Positions 33,206 to 41,851 are shown, numbered from the stretch's first letter. The stretch: 64,000 nt of DNA from Peribacillus sp. FSL E2-0218 (GCF_037992945.1 NZ_CP150304.1:1429501-1493500); one strand, 5' to 3'. A program made the numbers and translations. The notes: generated by a model from the sequence alone, not told the origin.

Positions 33206-33991
33206 TTAGCTTTTTTTGATAACCGTCTCATTCCCGGCAGGGACACTGACGTGGTCTTTTTTATATACGCGTTGCAGGACGATCGTCTGGGCGATCATGA
33301 ATAATCCACCGATTGACCAATACAATGGCAAGGCGGCAGGAGCGGAGAAAGAAATGAATAAAATCATCACTGGCGAGAGCAGGCTCATCAGCTTCATTTG
33401 TTTCTGCTGTTCCTCGGGCATTTGTCTCATGGATATGACCGATTGGAAATAATAAATGACACCGGCAATAATCGCCATGGCAATATTCGGCTGGCCAAGG
33501 CTGAACCAAAGGAAGTTATGTGTCGCAATTTCATGGGATCCTTTAATCGCATAATAAAAACCCATCAAGATCGGCATTTGGATCAATAGTGGCAGACAAC
33601 CCATGTTTAACGGGTTGACTCCATGCTTTTGGTAAAGCTGCATCATTTCCTGCTGCAGGGCTTTTTGTTTAGCCGGATCTTTCGTTTCTTTAATCTTCTG
33701 TTGGATGGCAGTCATTTCAGGTTTCAGGCCATTCATTTTCGTTTTCATGCTGAGCTGTGTTTTATATTGCTTGGCAGTCAATGGAAGCAGGACAAGACGG
33801 ATGAAAAATGTCATCATGATGATGCTCAACCCATAGTTACCATTAAATAAATTGGCATTGAATTCAAGCATTTTCGTCATTGGATTAACCAAACCTGTAT
33901 GAAATGGACCGCTTGCAGCTGCAGAGCAACCTGACATAAGGACCGTTGCCAGGATCAGTACCGTAATAAGTAACACGCTTTTCTTTTTCAA
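33206..33991 (-). CDS. yidC: Membrane protein insertase YidC2 (YqjG/SpoIIIJ type)
   Basis: 261 residues. Lipoprotein signal with Cys22 in LMSGCS, then five membrane helices. The positively charged groove residue Arg65 in FIRLVLLPLT is present, followed by a charged cytoplasmic hairpin and NPLNMGCLPLLIQMPILMGFY. Inserts small membrane proteins with or without Sec. It starts with TTG 33991, 7 nt after AGGAGG; this Shine-Dalgarno sequence is buried in a hairpin with the end of the upstream MifM-like gene. By analogy with yqjG, it is the inducible second insertase. Confidence 0.92.
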   Translation of the reverse strand: MKKKSVLLITVLILATVLMSGCSAAASGPFHTGLVNPMTKMLEFNANLFNGNYGLSIIMMTFFIRLVLLPLTAKQYKTQLSMKTKMNGLKPEMTAIQQKIKETKDPAKQKALQQEMMQLYQKHGVNPLNMGCLPLLIQMPILMGFYYAIKGSHEIATHNFLWFSLGQPNIAMAIIAGVIYYFQSVISMRQMPEEQQKQMKLMSLLSPVMILFISFSAPAALPLYWSIGGLFMIAQTIVLQRVYKKDHVSVPAGNETVIKKS

Positions 33992-33998
33992 ATTAATT

Positions 33999-34037
33999 CC
34001 TCCTCAAATTGTTTTTGTTTAAACAACTAGTAGGAGG
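33999..34037 (-). promoter_or_regulatory. Shine-Dalgarno-sequestering hairpin between the MifM-like gene and yidC2
   Basis: AGGAGG of the yidC2 RBS (33999-34004) pairs with CCTCCT (34032-34037), which forms codons 90-92 of the upstream leader peptide; inner pairs AGTTG/CAATT extend the stem. A ribosome stalled near the end of the leader would open it and expose the RBS. Confidence 0.7.
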
Positions 34038-34306
34038 CTTGGCTCATCGGAATCATCGGGTGAATCCTTTTGCCTGATAAATGTGAAAAAGCGCTGTGCA
34101 CCGCGCCAGTCAAAAGTGCTGCCTGTATGAACAGGGGATTTACTTTGATCGGAATGGACGGAAGCTTGATATTTATCATTCAAGTGTGATTGCTTTTTAT
34201 TTAAGAAGTAAAACGCCGCCAGTGGAAAGACAAAGGTCAACAAGTAACCTGCCCATACCGCATGACGAACGGTTTGATAATCAAATTCTAATAATAATTC
34301 CCACAT
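34019..34306 (-). CDS. MifM-like regulatory arrest peptide upstream of yidC2
   Basis: 95 residues, the same length as B. subtilis MifM. One N-terminal membrane helix (about 15-35, AVWAGYLLTFVFPLAAFYFL), a polar linker, and a C-terminal segment RRFFTFIRQKDSPDDSDEP-like in composition (actual RFFTFIRQK then DSPDDSDEPS), echoing the hydrophobic-basic stretch and acidic cluster of the MifM arrest region. In B. subtilis, MifM stalls when membrane insertion is poor and so switches on yqjG. ATG 34306 has RBS CGAGGGA. Position, size, acidic end and the RBS-masking hairpin fit; the arrest sequence itself is clearly diverged. Confidence 0.7.
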   Translation of the reverse strand: MWELLLEFDYQTVRHAVWAGYLLTFVFPLAAFYFLNKKQSHLNDKYQASVHSDQSKSPVHTGSTFDWRGAQRFFTFIRQKDSPDDSDEPSLLLVV

Positions 34307-34603
34307 AGGAATCCCTCGTTTTTGTCTAAGATAGGAAAATGTCATTCAGTTGACCGCTAAAATAAAATCCGATCTTACTGAGTTTAAATCATTAAGAACA
34401 CTATATCAAATTCTAATGCAATCATGCCAAAAAATATAGGGATATTTTCAAAAAATAAACAGGGAATATTTTCACTTCGATGAAGTGGATGAGAAAGGCC
34501 CAAGGATATTCCAGAAGCATGAATGGAATGGAGGCGGCCATGGCACATATGATCCTTCGCCTACATAAGAATAAAAGGAAGTTCAATCATGAGGTGAAGA
34601 TGG

Positions 34604-35083
34604 ATGAAACCGTACGATTCGTTCAATCAACATAATAACTATTACCAACCTGAAAATGATGTTTATCAAAATATACACCCACAAACCAATGCTCATGATT
34701 TATGGGCAGCACCAGATTTAATTGAAAATCAACAATTGGCTGAAAGGATGCCTGGACCTCCTGGCCCGTCAGGCTCTTACCAGGGCGGGGGACAGGCAAG
34801 CCCGCCGCGGCCTCCACAAGGAGGGGGCCCGCCGCATATGGCGCCGCCTTTATTCATTCCAAAGCTTACTGGAGGTATGCTGCAGGCGTTAGATCCTGGT
34901 TCAATGAAAGGGTGCTTATACCAAAATACGTATGTTTGGCTAAGAAACGGCCGCTCGTTTTGGTTTTACCCCACTTATGTCGGCTATAATTCCGTAGCGG
35001 GCTATCGCTGGAGAAAAAGTCAGCAGCGATGGTCCTATTATGGAACCGACGCAAGTGAAATACAGGCCTTTCAATGCTTTTAA
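34604..35083 (+). CDS. Small protein with collagen-like Gly/Pro linker and aromatic C-terminal domain
   Basis: 159 residues. An N-terminal Asn/Gln/Tyr-rich part (1-48) leads to a Gly/Pro-rich linker (GPPGPSGSYQGGG, PPRPPQGGGPP; about 50-82) and a compact aromatic domain (about 100-159: CLYQNTYVWLRNGRSFWFYP, YRWRKSQQRWSYYG, ending QAFQCF) with Cys at both ends that could form a disulfide. I recall similar hypothetical proteins in spore-formers but no function. Composition suggests a spore-surface or secreted protein, yet no signal peptide is present, which fits a spore-coat product made in the mother cell (inference). RBS GAGGTGA. Confidence 0.65.
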   Translation: MKPYDSFNQHNNYYQPENDVYQNIHPQTNAHDLWAAPDLIENQQLAERMPGPPGPSGSYQGGGQASPPRPPQGGGPPHMAPPLFIPKLTGGMLQALDPGSMKGCLYQNTYVWLRNGRSFWFYPTYVGYNSVAGYRWRKSQQRWSYYGTDASEIQAFQCF

Positions 35084-35230
35084 AAGCAATCGCCTTAAGT
35101 TGCGCGAACCATCCATAGTTTTGGAGAAATGGGACTTTGAGCGTGTCATTTCACTCTTGCGTCTGTGGAGTCTTCCTTGGACATGGATTCCCGCAGGTGT
35201 GTCATTGTACAACAATTTCATTATGAAAAC

Positions 35231-35270
35231 AAAAAAAGTTACGGAAGCAGCCATTCCGTAACCTTTTTGT
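35231..35270. terminator. Bidirectional terminator
   Basis: AGTTACGGAA and TTCCGTAACCT pair, with T runs on both strands; shared by the collagen-like gene and the phosphodiesterase gene. Confidence 0.8.
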
Positions 35271-35307
35271 TTAATAACCGAACAGAGGGGGTAGGACCTT
35301 CAAGCAT

Positions 35308-36132
35308 TCAATCCGAGAAATAATCAGGGAAATCTGAAATGATGCCGTCTACCTTCATTTTCTCGAACATGCGCATCCGTTTTTTATTGTTGACTGTCCA
35401 AGTATATACCTTCATCCCATGCTTTTGAATCCGCTGCTGAAGCTTCGGATCCAGGATCGTTTGCTTGGGATTTAAAAATGAAGCGAACTTCGCTATTTCC
35501 TTTAATGCTTCGTCATTGATCCTCCGCTTTATCAGTACCCCAACTTGTACTTCAGGCATCAGTAAATGAAACCTTCTCATGGAATCCGCATCGAACGAGT
35601 GAACCATGATCGGATTACTAAAGGATGCGCTTCCGATGTACTTCCTTAGCTCTTCCGCTAGCTTTGCTTCAATGCCGGGATAAAGGGATGGGTGTTTGAT
35701 TTCGATTAAGAACCCAGCCTCGGTCCGGAATCTTTCGAATACTTCACTTAATAAAGGAATCCGCTCGTTTTTGAAACGTGAATGATACCAGCTCCCGGCA
35801 TCGAATTCCTTTAATTCGGCAGCTGTGTAATCGCGGAGTCTTCCTTTACCGCTTGTCGTCCGATCCAGCGTCGGGTCATGATGAACCACAAGTACATCAT
35901 CCTTACTAAGATGAATATCCAGCTCAAGCACTTCAGCTCCCAATTCGATCGCCTTCTTATAAGAAGCGACCGTATTCTCAGGGCAATGTCCGGCAGCGCC
36001 GCGATGTCCGATTTTGAGGGGGGAATGCTGGATATTGAAGTTCTCTTGGAAGACACTCTTCGAACCGTTCAGTTTAAGGGCGAAGAGGAAAAGTACGATC
36101 ATCAAAATTATCAAGAAAAATCCAATCACCAT
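35308..36132 (-). CDS. Membrane-anchored glycerophosphodiester phosphodiesterase
   Basis: 274 residues from ATG 36132 (RBS AAAAGGAGTG). One N-terminal membrane helix (2-20) followed by a GDPD TIM barrel. Catalytic/metal motifs: IGHRGAAGHCPENT with the His-Arg pair and Glu, LELDIHLSKDD with the metal Glu/Asp, VVHHDPTLDRTT with the second His, and IEIKHP. Hydrolyses glycerophosphodiesters to glycerol-3-phosphate and an alcohol, probably outside the membrane. Confidence 0.92.
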   Translation of the reverse strand: MVIGFFLIILMIVLFLFALKLNGSKSVFQENFNIQHSPLKIGHRGAAGHCPENTVASYKKAIELGAEVLELDIHLSKDDVLVVHHDPTLDRTTSGKGRLRDYTAAELKEFDAGSWYHSRFKNERIPLLSEVFERFRTEAGFLIEIKHPSLYPGIEAKLAEELRKYIGSASFSNPIMVHSFDADSMRRFHLLMPEVQVGVLIKRRINDEALKEIAKFASFLNPKQTILDPKLQQRIQKHGMKVYTWTVNNKKRMRMFEKMKVDGIISDFPDYFSD

Positions 36133-36362
36133 TGACACTCCTTTTAGTAACAAAAATAAACTTCCTGGTTATCCTTTACCCTAGCTTAAAGAAAATAAAA
36201 TAAGTTTGTCCATTGTCAGCCTCATTTCATCATTTTACATGTTGGATAAGGAAAAAGCATGGATCTTACTACAGTGATGTTAACCATTGTTCGAGAATGA
36301 AAAGGATTTATTGATGAGTGATGGAATACATATAGTTAAAGGAATAATAAGGGGGGAAGCTG

Positions 36363-37667
36363 ATGAAACAGAACCCTGGAAAGTGGAAGGGGAATCTTGG
36401 TTTATATTTTTCGGTTCCCGTTCTCTCTTGGGCATTATACGATTTTGCCAATACGATCTTTTCTTCAAATATCAATACGATTTTCTTTCCGTTTTTCCTG
36501 CAGGAGCAAATTGGGGATAATGCTGTTCTTGATCAAATTGCCAGTACCTTCATTTCCTACGCAAATGCGATGGCCAGTTTATTTCTTGTTTTGTTTTCAC
36601 CGTTGTTTGGCGTCATGATCGATCGAACCGGAAAGATGAAAAAATATATCGTGATTTTTACACTCATTTCCGTTATAAGCACATTTTTCATGGGGGTTTT
36701 CGGGGGAGCCTCGTTTGATCGACTGTTCCTTGGCATTCCCGTTTCCTTGGCCATTGTCATTCTATTATTTGTTATCGCTAAGTTTTTCTATCATTCCAGT
36801 CTCGTTTTCTATGATACGATGATGAGCGATTTAGGTACGAAAGAGCAAATGCCGCTTATATCGGGATTTGGCGTGGCCGTTGGCTACCTAGGAACGTTAG
36901 TGGGGCTGTCCATTTATCCATTCATCAGTAAAGGAAGCTCACATGAAGCCTTCATGCCTACGGCCATTTTGTTTCTCGTTTTTTCCCTTCCCTTGTTCTT
37001 TTTTGTGAAGGAGACGCCAAAACCGCAAAAAGCAAAACAACCGTTCATATCCGGTTATAAGGAAATCAAGGCAACATTCAAAGAGATGAGGTCCTATCGC
37101 TCGATATTCACTTTCATGATCGCCTATTTCTTTTTAAACGACGCCATTGCGACGACGATTGGCATGATGGCTGTCTATGCCAAGACTGTCGTGGGATTTT
37201 CCTCAAGCGGGTTCATTTTGCTTTACTTGGTATCGACGATATCGAGTATTGCCGGCTCTTTCCTTTTTGGATATATCACACAGTCGAAGGGACCTCGGCT
37301 TGCTGTGACATATGTGGGGATGCTGCTCTTGGTCGCTTTATTTATCGCGGTATTCGCACAAACCGCTCTTTGGTTCTGGGTTGCAGGGAGTATGTTTGGC
37401 GTTTCGCTTGGCTCGATGTGGGTGACCTCAAGGACGTATATCATTGAACTGACGCCCAAGAAGAAGAGAGGTCAATTCTTTGGATTATTTGCTTTCTCTG
37501 GAAAGGTTTCTTCCATAATTGGCCCTCTATTATATGGAACGATTACGTTGGTTTTTCATGAGCTTGGGACATTGGCGAGCCGGATGGCATTGGGGTCACT
37601 GATCATCATGGCGGTCATAGGACTGGGCTTTTTGTTCAAGTTGAAGAAATTGGAAGAAGTCAAATGA
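36363..37667 (+). CDS. yxiO: MFS transporter of the UMF1/Atg22-like family (YxiO)
   Basis: 434 residues, 12 membrane helices. WALYDFANTIFSSNINTIFFP at the start of helix 1 is the signature of this branch, followed by SPLFGVMIDRTGKMKKY (MFS motif A) and RTYIIELTPKKKRGQFFGLF between helices 10 and 11. Matches B. subtilis YxiO in length. Substrate unknown; related eukaryotic Atg22 exports amino acids from vacuoles. RBS AAGGGGGGAAG. Confidence 0.85.
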   Translation: MKQNPGKWKGNLGLYFSVPVLSWALYDFANTIFSSNINTIFFPFFLQEQIGDNAVLDQIASTFISYANAMASLFLVLFSPLFGVMIDRTGKMKKYIVIFTLISVISTFFMGVFGGASFDRLFLGIPVSLAIVILLFVIAKFFYHSSLVFYDTMMSDLGTKEQMPLISGFGVAVGYLGTLVGLSIYPFISKGSSHEAFMPTAILFLVFSLPLFFFVKETPKPQKAKQPFISGYKEIKATFKEMRSYRSIFTFMIAYFFLNDAIATTIGMMAVYAKTVVGFSSSGFILLYLVSTISSIAGSFLFGYITQSKGPRLAVTYVGMLLLVALFIAVFAQTALWFWVAGSMFGVSLGSMWVTSRTYIIELTPKKKRGQFFGLFAFSGKVSSIIGPLLYGTITLVFHELGTLASRMALGSLIIMAVIGLGFLFKLKKLEEVK

Positions 37668-37670
37668 AAA

Positions 37671-37703
37671 AGGGAATGCCCCTTTTAACCGGGGGCATTC
37701 CCT
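37671..37703 (-). terminator. Terminator between convergent yxiO and ohr genes
   Basis: AGGGAATGCCCC and GGGGGCATTCCCT pair over 11 to 12 bp; the T run follows on the minus strand. Confidence 0.8.
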
Positions 37704-37717
37704 TCATCTATCTGTCC

Positions 37718-38143
37718 TTATACCAAATTAAGGGTAACGTCGACATTCCCGCGAGTTGCTTTTGAGTATGGGCAAGTCGCATGGGCCTTTTTGACAAAGT
37801 CTTGGGCTTCTTCCTTGCTCAGGTCAGGAATCGAAATATCCAGCCTTACAGCCAATTTAAAGCCTCCGTCTTGCTCATCTTTACCGATCGTGACATTTGA
37901 CGTCACGGAAGTATCGGCTTTTTTCTTTTCCTTTTGCAGGACAAGATTCAAGGCACTATCAAAGCAGGCAGCATAGCCAGCTGCAAATAATTGTTCAGGG
38001 TTCGTTGCCTTTTCACCGGAACCGCCTAGTTCCTTAGGTGATCTGACATCGAAGTCAAGGATTCCGTCCTCTGACTTAACATGTCCTTCTCGTCCTCCGT
38101 GTACGGTAACTGTAGCTGTATATAGTGGTTTCAAAGTAAACAT
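37718..38143 (-). CDS. ohr: Organic hydroperoxide resistance protein, OsmC/Ohr family
   Basis: 141 residues. Reduces organic hydroperoxides with two Cys: Cys60 in AAGYAACFDSAL and Cys124 in HATCPYSKATRGN are both present, and TNPEQLF is the Ohr signature. Homodimeric cytoplasmic enzyme that uses lipoyl-type reductants. No OhrR regulator is adjacent; instead a sigma-B-type promoter lies upstream, as for B. subtilis ohrB, so general stress control is likely. RBS AAAAAGGAGATG. Confidence 0.93.
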   Translation of the reverse strand: MFTLKPLYTATVTVHGGREGHVKSEDGILDFDVRSPKELGGSGEKATNPEQLFAAGYAACFDSALNLVLQKEKKKADTSVTSNVTIGKDEQDGGFKLAVRLDISIPDLSKEEAQDFVKKAHATCPYSKATRGNVDVTLNLV

Positions 38144-38170
38144 CTCCTTTTTAAATGATTACTACCATTA

Positions 38171-38196
38171 GTTCCCCACAATACGTCTTATTAAAC
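38171..38196 (-). promoter_or_regulatory. Sigma-B-type promoter of ohr
   Basis: On the minus strand GTTTAA, 14-nt spacer, GGGAAC, about 30 nt before the ohr start. Spacing and both boxes fit the sigma-B pattern. Confidence 0.6.
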
Positions 38197-38282
38197 AAAA
38201 TGAATGAGAGTTTATGAATGTCAGACGTAAAAGTATTGTTTAAAAATGGTTTTAAATTGGAAGAAAATGTTTTATAATGAAC

Positions 38283-38303
38283 TGTATTAGTATGTGTAAT
38301 ACA
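38283..38303. promoter_or_regulatory. Palindromic operator for the GntR (YtrA-like) regulator
   Basis: TGTATTA-N7-TAATACA, starting 5 nt after a perfect -10 box TATAAT (38273-38278). A repressor bound here would block the GntR-ABC operon, the usual autoregulation in YtrA-type operons. Confidence 0.55.
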
Positions 38304-38326
38304 CCAATATAAGAGGGAGGCTCCTG

Positions 38327-38710
38327 ATGATCGAGTTGGATGTTCAAAGCAGGAAACCCATATATGAGCAATTGATGGATAAATTTAAGGAACTAATGAT
38401 CAATGAGGTTTTACTGGAGCACAACCAGCTTCCATCGATCCGATTATTGGCACAGGAATTGACCATCAATCCCAATACCATTCAGAAAGCTTACAAACAG
38501 CTTGAATCTGACGGATATATATATACACTGCCCGGAAAAGGGAATTTCGTCGCCCCTCCTAAATCCATCAAGAATTCCTTGAAGGAAGTGAAAATCAGAA
38601 ACGAGCTTGAAAAAGTGCTTGCTGAAGCTATGTATATCGGCATCGAGAAACATGAAATCCATCGATTGGTAAAAGATATCAGTCCATTGAGAAAGGGGGG
38701 AGATTCATGA
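38327..38710 (+). CDS. GntR-family transcriptional regulator, YtrA subfamily
   Basis: 127 residues. Winged helix at 10-75 (IYEQLMDKFKELMI, LPSIRLLAQELTINPNTIQKAYKQLESDGYI, GKGNFV) and the short C-terminal helical dimer domain of the YtrA subfamily. It overlaps the ABC ATPase gene by 4 nt, and a palindrome lies over the start site, so autorepression of the operon with relief by cell-wall or membrane stress is likely from the family. RBS GAGGGAGG. Confidence 0.9.
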   Translation: MIELDVQSRKPIYEQLMDKFKELMINEVLLEHNQLPSIRLLAQELTINPNTIQKAYKQLESDGYIYTLPGKGNFVAPPKSIKNSLKEVKIRNELEKVLAEAMYIGIEKHEIHRLVKDISPLRKGGDS

Positions 38711-39606
38711 TTGAAATAAAGCAGGTGAGTAAGTTATATGAAGGGAAAGAAGCGATCAGGAACGTCACCTTGGCTATAGGAAAAGGCACCATATTCGGTT
38801 TGCTGGGTTCCAATGGGGCAGGGAAAACGACTCTTTTAAAAATGCTTTCAGGCAACCTGATTCAGGATAGTGGTGAGGTACTGATTGACCGATTACATGT
38901 TTTCGAAAACCGTGAAGTGAAAAATCGTTGTTTCTTCCTTCCTGATACGCCTTATTTCTTGGCTAACTATACGATCTTGCAAATGGCCCTTTTTTATAGC
39001 GGTGTTTACCGTAAGTGGAACGAAGAACGCTTCTATCAACTGCAGGAAATATTCCCGATACCCCTCCAATATAAAATACATAAACTTTCAAAGGGGATGC
39101 AGAGACAGGTTGCTTTTTGGCTCGCCCTCGCTACGATGCCTGAAGTTCTGATATTGGACGAGCCTTTTGATGGGTTAGATCCGGTCATGCGGAAAAATGT
39201 GAGACAGTTATTGGTTCAGGATGTTGCTGAAAGGGACATGACGATCTTGATTTCTTCCCATAATCTCCGGGAAATTGAAGATCTGGCGGATCATGTAGGA
39301 ATCTTACATAACGGCAAGCTTGTTATCCAAAAAGATCTGGCTGATTTAAAAGCGGATGTACACAAAGTGCAAATTGCCTTTAAACATAAAATTCCTCACG
39401 GGATTTACCGCGGAATCCAAATTCTTGACAAGCAAAGACAAGGAAGTGTGATCGTGTGCATCGTTAAAGGAAAGGAACCGAGCATCAAAGCGCACTTCAA
39501 TCAGTTTCAACCTGACATCTTCGATATGCTTCCCCTTACTTTAGAGGAGATATTCATTTATGAAATGGGGGATATAGGTTATGTCATCCAGAATACCCTG
39601 GCCTAA
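38707..39606 (+). CDS. ABC transporter ATP-binding protein (YtrB-like)
   Basis: 299 residues. Walker A LLGSNGAGKTT (34-44), signature LSKGMQRQVAFW, Walker B VLILDEPFDGLDP and switch SSHN are intact; the C-terminal third has the usual extension of GntR-linked drug/peptide exporters. Forms the pump with the permease downstream, whose start overlaps by 26 nt. Regulated together with the GntR gene. Confidence 0.92.
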   Translation: MIEIKQVSKLYEGKEAIRNVTLAIGKGTIFGLLGSNGAGKTTLLKMLSGNLIQDSGEVLIDRLHVFENREVKNRCFFLPDTPYFLANYTILQMALFYSGVYRKWNEERFYQLQEIFPIPLQYKIHKLSKGMQRQVAFWLALATMPEVLILDEPFDGLDPVMRKNVRQLLVQDVAERDMTILISSHNLREIEDLADHVGILHNGKLVIQKDLADLKADVHKVQIAFKHKIPHGIYRGIQILDKQRQGSVIVCIVKGKEPSIKAHFNQFQPDIFDMLPLTLEEIFIYEMGDIGYVIQNTLA

Positions 39607-41542
39607 TCGGGAACTGATCATCTATATTTTCAGAAGTACCGGCTGGATTGGCTTTCTCTATTTAATTGGCCTCATGTTTGCACTCCCTTTGCAAATATTG
39701 ACGTATATTTTGAATGAAAAAAATGAATTCGTGGAATTTGAAAACCTTTTCTCCAGTCAGCAAATGATCCAATTTGTCCTGGTCATCGTTATTCCAGTCT
39801 TACTTGCAATCTTTCTCTTTCGTTTTTTACAGATAAAACAAGCATCGGACTTTATTCATAGTTTACCCATCACTAGACGTACCGTATATCTTCATATGGT
39901 CGGGATGGGCTTTTTGTTCTTAGCCTTGCCCATTATATTCACCGGTTCAATTTTGATCTTGTTCCAATCTGCCATAGATATTGAAAGACTGTTTTCGCTG
40001 GCGGATATTTGGTCCTGGATGGGAATTACATTCATTTTGGAAGCGGTCATCTTTTCCGTTGCCGTTTTTATAGGAATGATAACGGGGTTATCGGCTCTGC
40101 AAGGCTTGCTGACTTATATATTTCTAGCACTGCCTGTCGGCTTATTTGTGTTGTTTGCAGCAAATATGAAGTTTTTTTTAACAGGATTTTCTGCGGATTA
40201 CTATTTAAGGACCAACCTGACAGGAATTTCTCCCTTGTTGGCTGCAACCGAGATGGAGAAAATCACATTTTTCTCCTCTCAAACAGTGATCTATGCTTTA
40301 TTGACCTTGCTTTTGTCGTTTCTGTCGCTGGTCATCTACCAAAGGAGGAAGCTGGAACATGTTTCGCAGGCCTTTGTTTTCCCGAAGCTCAAGCCATTAT
40401 TCCAATTCGGTCTGACGATTTGCATGCTACTGTTTTCAGGATTTTATTTTAGCGAAACGACCGGTGAAAGGGGCTGGATTTTCTTCGGATATGTCATCGG
40501 CTCTTTGTTCGGATATTATTTAGGGGAAATCGTCCTGCAAAAGACTTGGCGAATCAAGTTCAAGCTGAAAGGCTATCTAGTATTTACGATGATCATCATT
40601 GTTTTGGCGATCATTTTGAAAATAGATCCCATTCAGTATAAGTCCAACATTCCGGATAAAAGGGAAATCAGCCAGATCTATATTGGCAGCTCCCCTTTGT
40701 ATTTTGAGGATGAAACCACATATATCGGTCCCACTTTCCTTAAAGAGAAGGGAAACATAGAGGCGGTCACGTTATTGCATCAAGAAATTATCGAAAAGGG
40801 GAAAACAGTTTCCGTCGGTGAATTGAATGACGGCCAATCGGTATTCATCATGTATCAACTAAAGGATGGAAAACGGATAGCGAGAGAGTATCATTTGCAA
40901 AACTATGAATCGTACCTGCCGTTACTGGCGAAAATTTATGAATCGAGTGAATATAAAAAAACGGTGAATGAATTGCTGAATGTGGCAGCTAAAGATGTCA
41001 CTAACATAAGGATAAAAGCGAGCGGGCAAGTGGATAAATCCGTCACGATCAAGGATGGCCATCAGCTCCAAGAAGCCGTCCAGGCACTGTCCGAGGATCT
41101 CAAAAATCAGTCGCTCTCACAAATGACGAATTCTTTCGGTGACTATGCCACGATTGATATATATTTGGAAAATAACAAAATCATCTATATGAATTGGGAT
41201 TCCTCTTTCACTCAGTTTTCCAAATGGATGGAGCAAACCGGTAAAGCAGACGAAGCACGACTAGTGGCTAGTGACATCTCCTATATTCTGATTGCCAAGA
41301 CAGATTCGCCCATTTATAATTCGGTCTCGGCAGAGGAGCTCGCCCGACAAATCGAACAAAAACCCAACCGATTGAAAATCAACACCCTTTCAGAAATCGA
41401 TACGCTCATTGCCAACGCCCAAGTTGAGTGGAGTGGTGAATATGTAGCTGTTTATCATTATAAAGATAGCAGGGACGTGGATATCAAGAGTTTTTCCGGC
41501 GACCATGTACCCGATTTCGTTTTGGACCATTTTAATGAATGA
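39581..41542 (+). CDS. ABC transporter permease with large C-terminal extracellular domain (DUF6449-like)
   Basis: 653 residues. Six to eight membrane helices up to about residue 350 (first at 17-40), then a 300-residue soluble, presumably extracellular domain made of alpha/beta repeats (QIYIGSSPLYFEDETTY onward, ending DFVLDHFNE). The N-terminal half resembles bacitracin/YtrC-type permeases; the C-terminal half resembles DUF6449. The external domain may sense an antibiotic or envelope signal (inference). Starts within the ATPase gene. Confidence 0.85.
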   Translation: MSSRIPWPNRELIIYIFRSTGWIGFLYLIGLMFALPLQILTYILNEKNEFVEFENLFSSQQMIQFVLVIVIPVLLAIFLFRFLQIKQASDFIHSLPITRRTVYLHMVGMGFLFLALPIIFTGSILILFQSAIDIERLFSLADIWSWMGITFILEAVIFSVAVFIGMITGLSALQGLLTYIFLALPVGLFVLFAANMKFFLTGFSADYYLRTNLTGISPLLAATEMEKITFFSSQTVIYALLTLLLSFLSLVIYQRRKLEHVSQAFVFPKLKPLFQFGLTICMLLFSGFYFSETTGERGWIFFGYVIGSLFGYYLGEIVLQKTWRIKFKLKGYLVFTMIIIVLAIILKIDPIQYKSNIPDKREISQIYIGSSPLYFEDETTYIGPTFLKEKGNIEAVTLLHQEIIEKGKTVSVGELNDGQSVFIMYQLKDGKRIAREYHLQNYESYLPLLAKIYESSEYKKTVNELLNVAAKDVTNIRIKASGQVDKSVTIKDGHQLQEAVQALSEDLKNQSLSQMTNSFGDYATIDIYLENNKIIYMNWDSSFTQFSKWMEQTGKADEARLVASDISYILIAKTDSPIYNSVSAEELARQIEQKPNRLKINTLSEIDTLIANAQVEWSGEYVAVYHYKDSRDVDIKSFSGDHVPDFVLDHFNE

Positions 41543-41570
41543 AGGGCTAAGGAACGAAATCAGTGCGTAG

Positions 41571-41612
41571 ACAAAGAGAATGCCGCCCCATGAAAGGGGG
41601 CAGCATCCTCTT
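41571..41612 (-). terminator. Terminator of the second csp gene
   Basis: A 19-bp stem on the minus strand (with two G-T pairs) formed by the sequences around GCCGCCCC and GGGGGCAGC. T run after it is short. Confidence 0.55.
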
Positions 41613-41647
41613 TGTTTGCATTTGACCTATGATGATGTTTCCAAACT

Positions 41648-41851
41648 TTATAGTTTTACGACGTTTTTTGCTTGAGGTCCACGGTTACCTTCTTCAATCT
41701 CAAACTCGACCTCTTGTCCTTCATCAAGTGTTTTGAAACCATCTCCCTGAATCGCAGAAAAATGTACGAATACATCATCTCCGTCCGGAACTTCAATGAA
41801 TCCAAACCCTTTGTCACTATTAAACCATTTTACCTTGCCAGTTACTGTCAT
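41648..41851 (-). CDS. Cold shock protein, CspB/CspD family
   Basis: 67 residues, one cold shock domain with KGFGFIE and VFVHF RNA-binding motifs. More acidic C-terminal half than the csp at 6523 (EVEFEIEEGNRGPQ). RBS TAGGAGG precedes ATG 41851. A long non-coding stretch upstream probably holds the usual cold shock leader. Confidence 0.93.
   Translation of the reverse strand: MTVTGKVKWFNSDKGFGFIEVPDGDDVFVHFSAIQGDGFKTLDEGQEVEFEIEEGNRGPQAKNVVKL

Noticed and set aside
35040..35261. 73-codon open frame downstream of the collagen-like gene
   Set aside because: No RBS, overlaps the end of the real gene and runs into the terminator.
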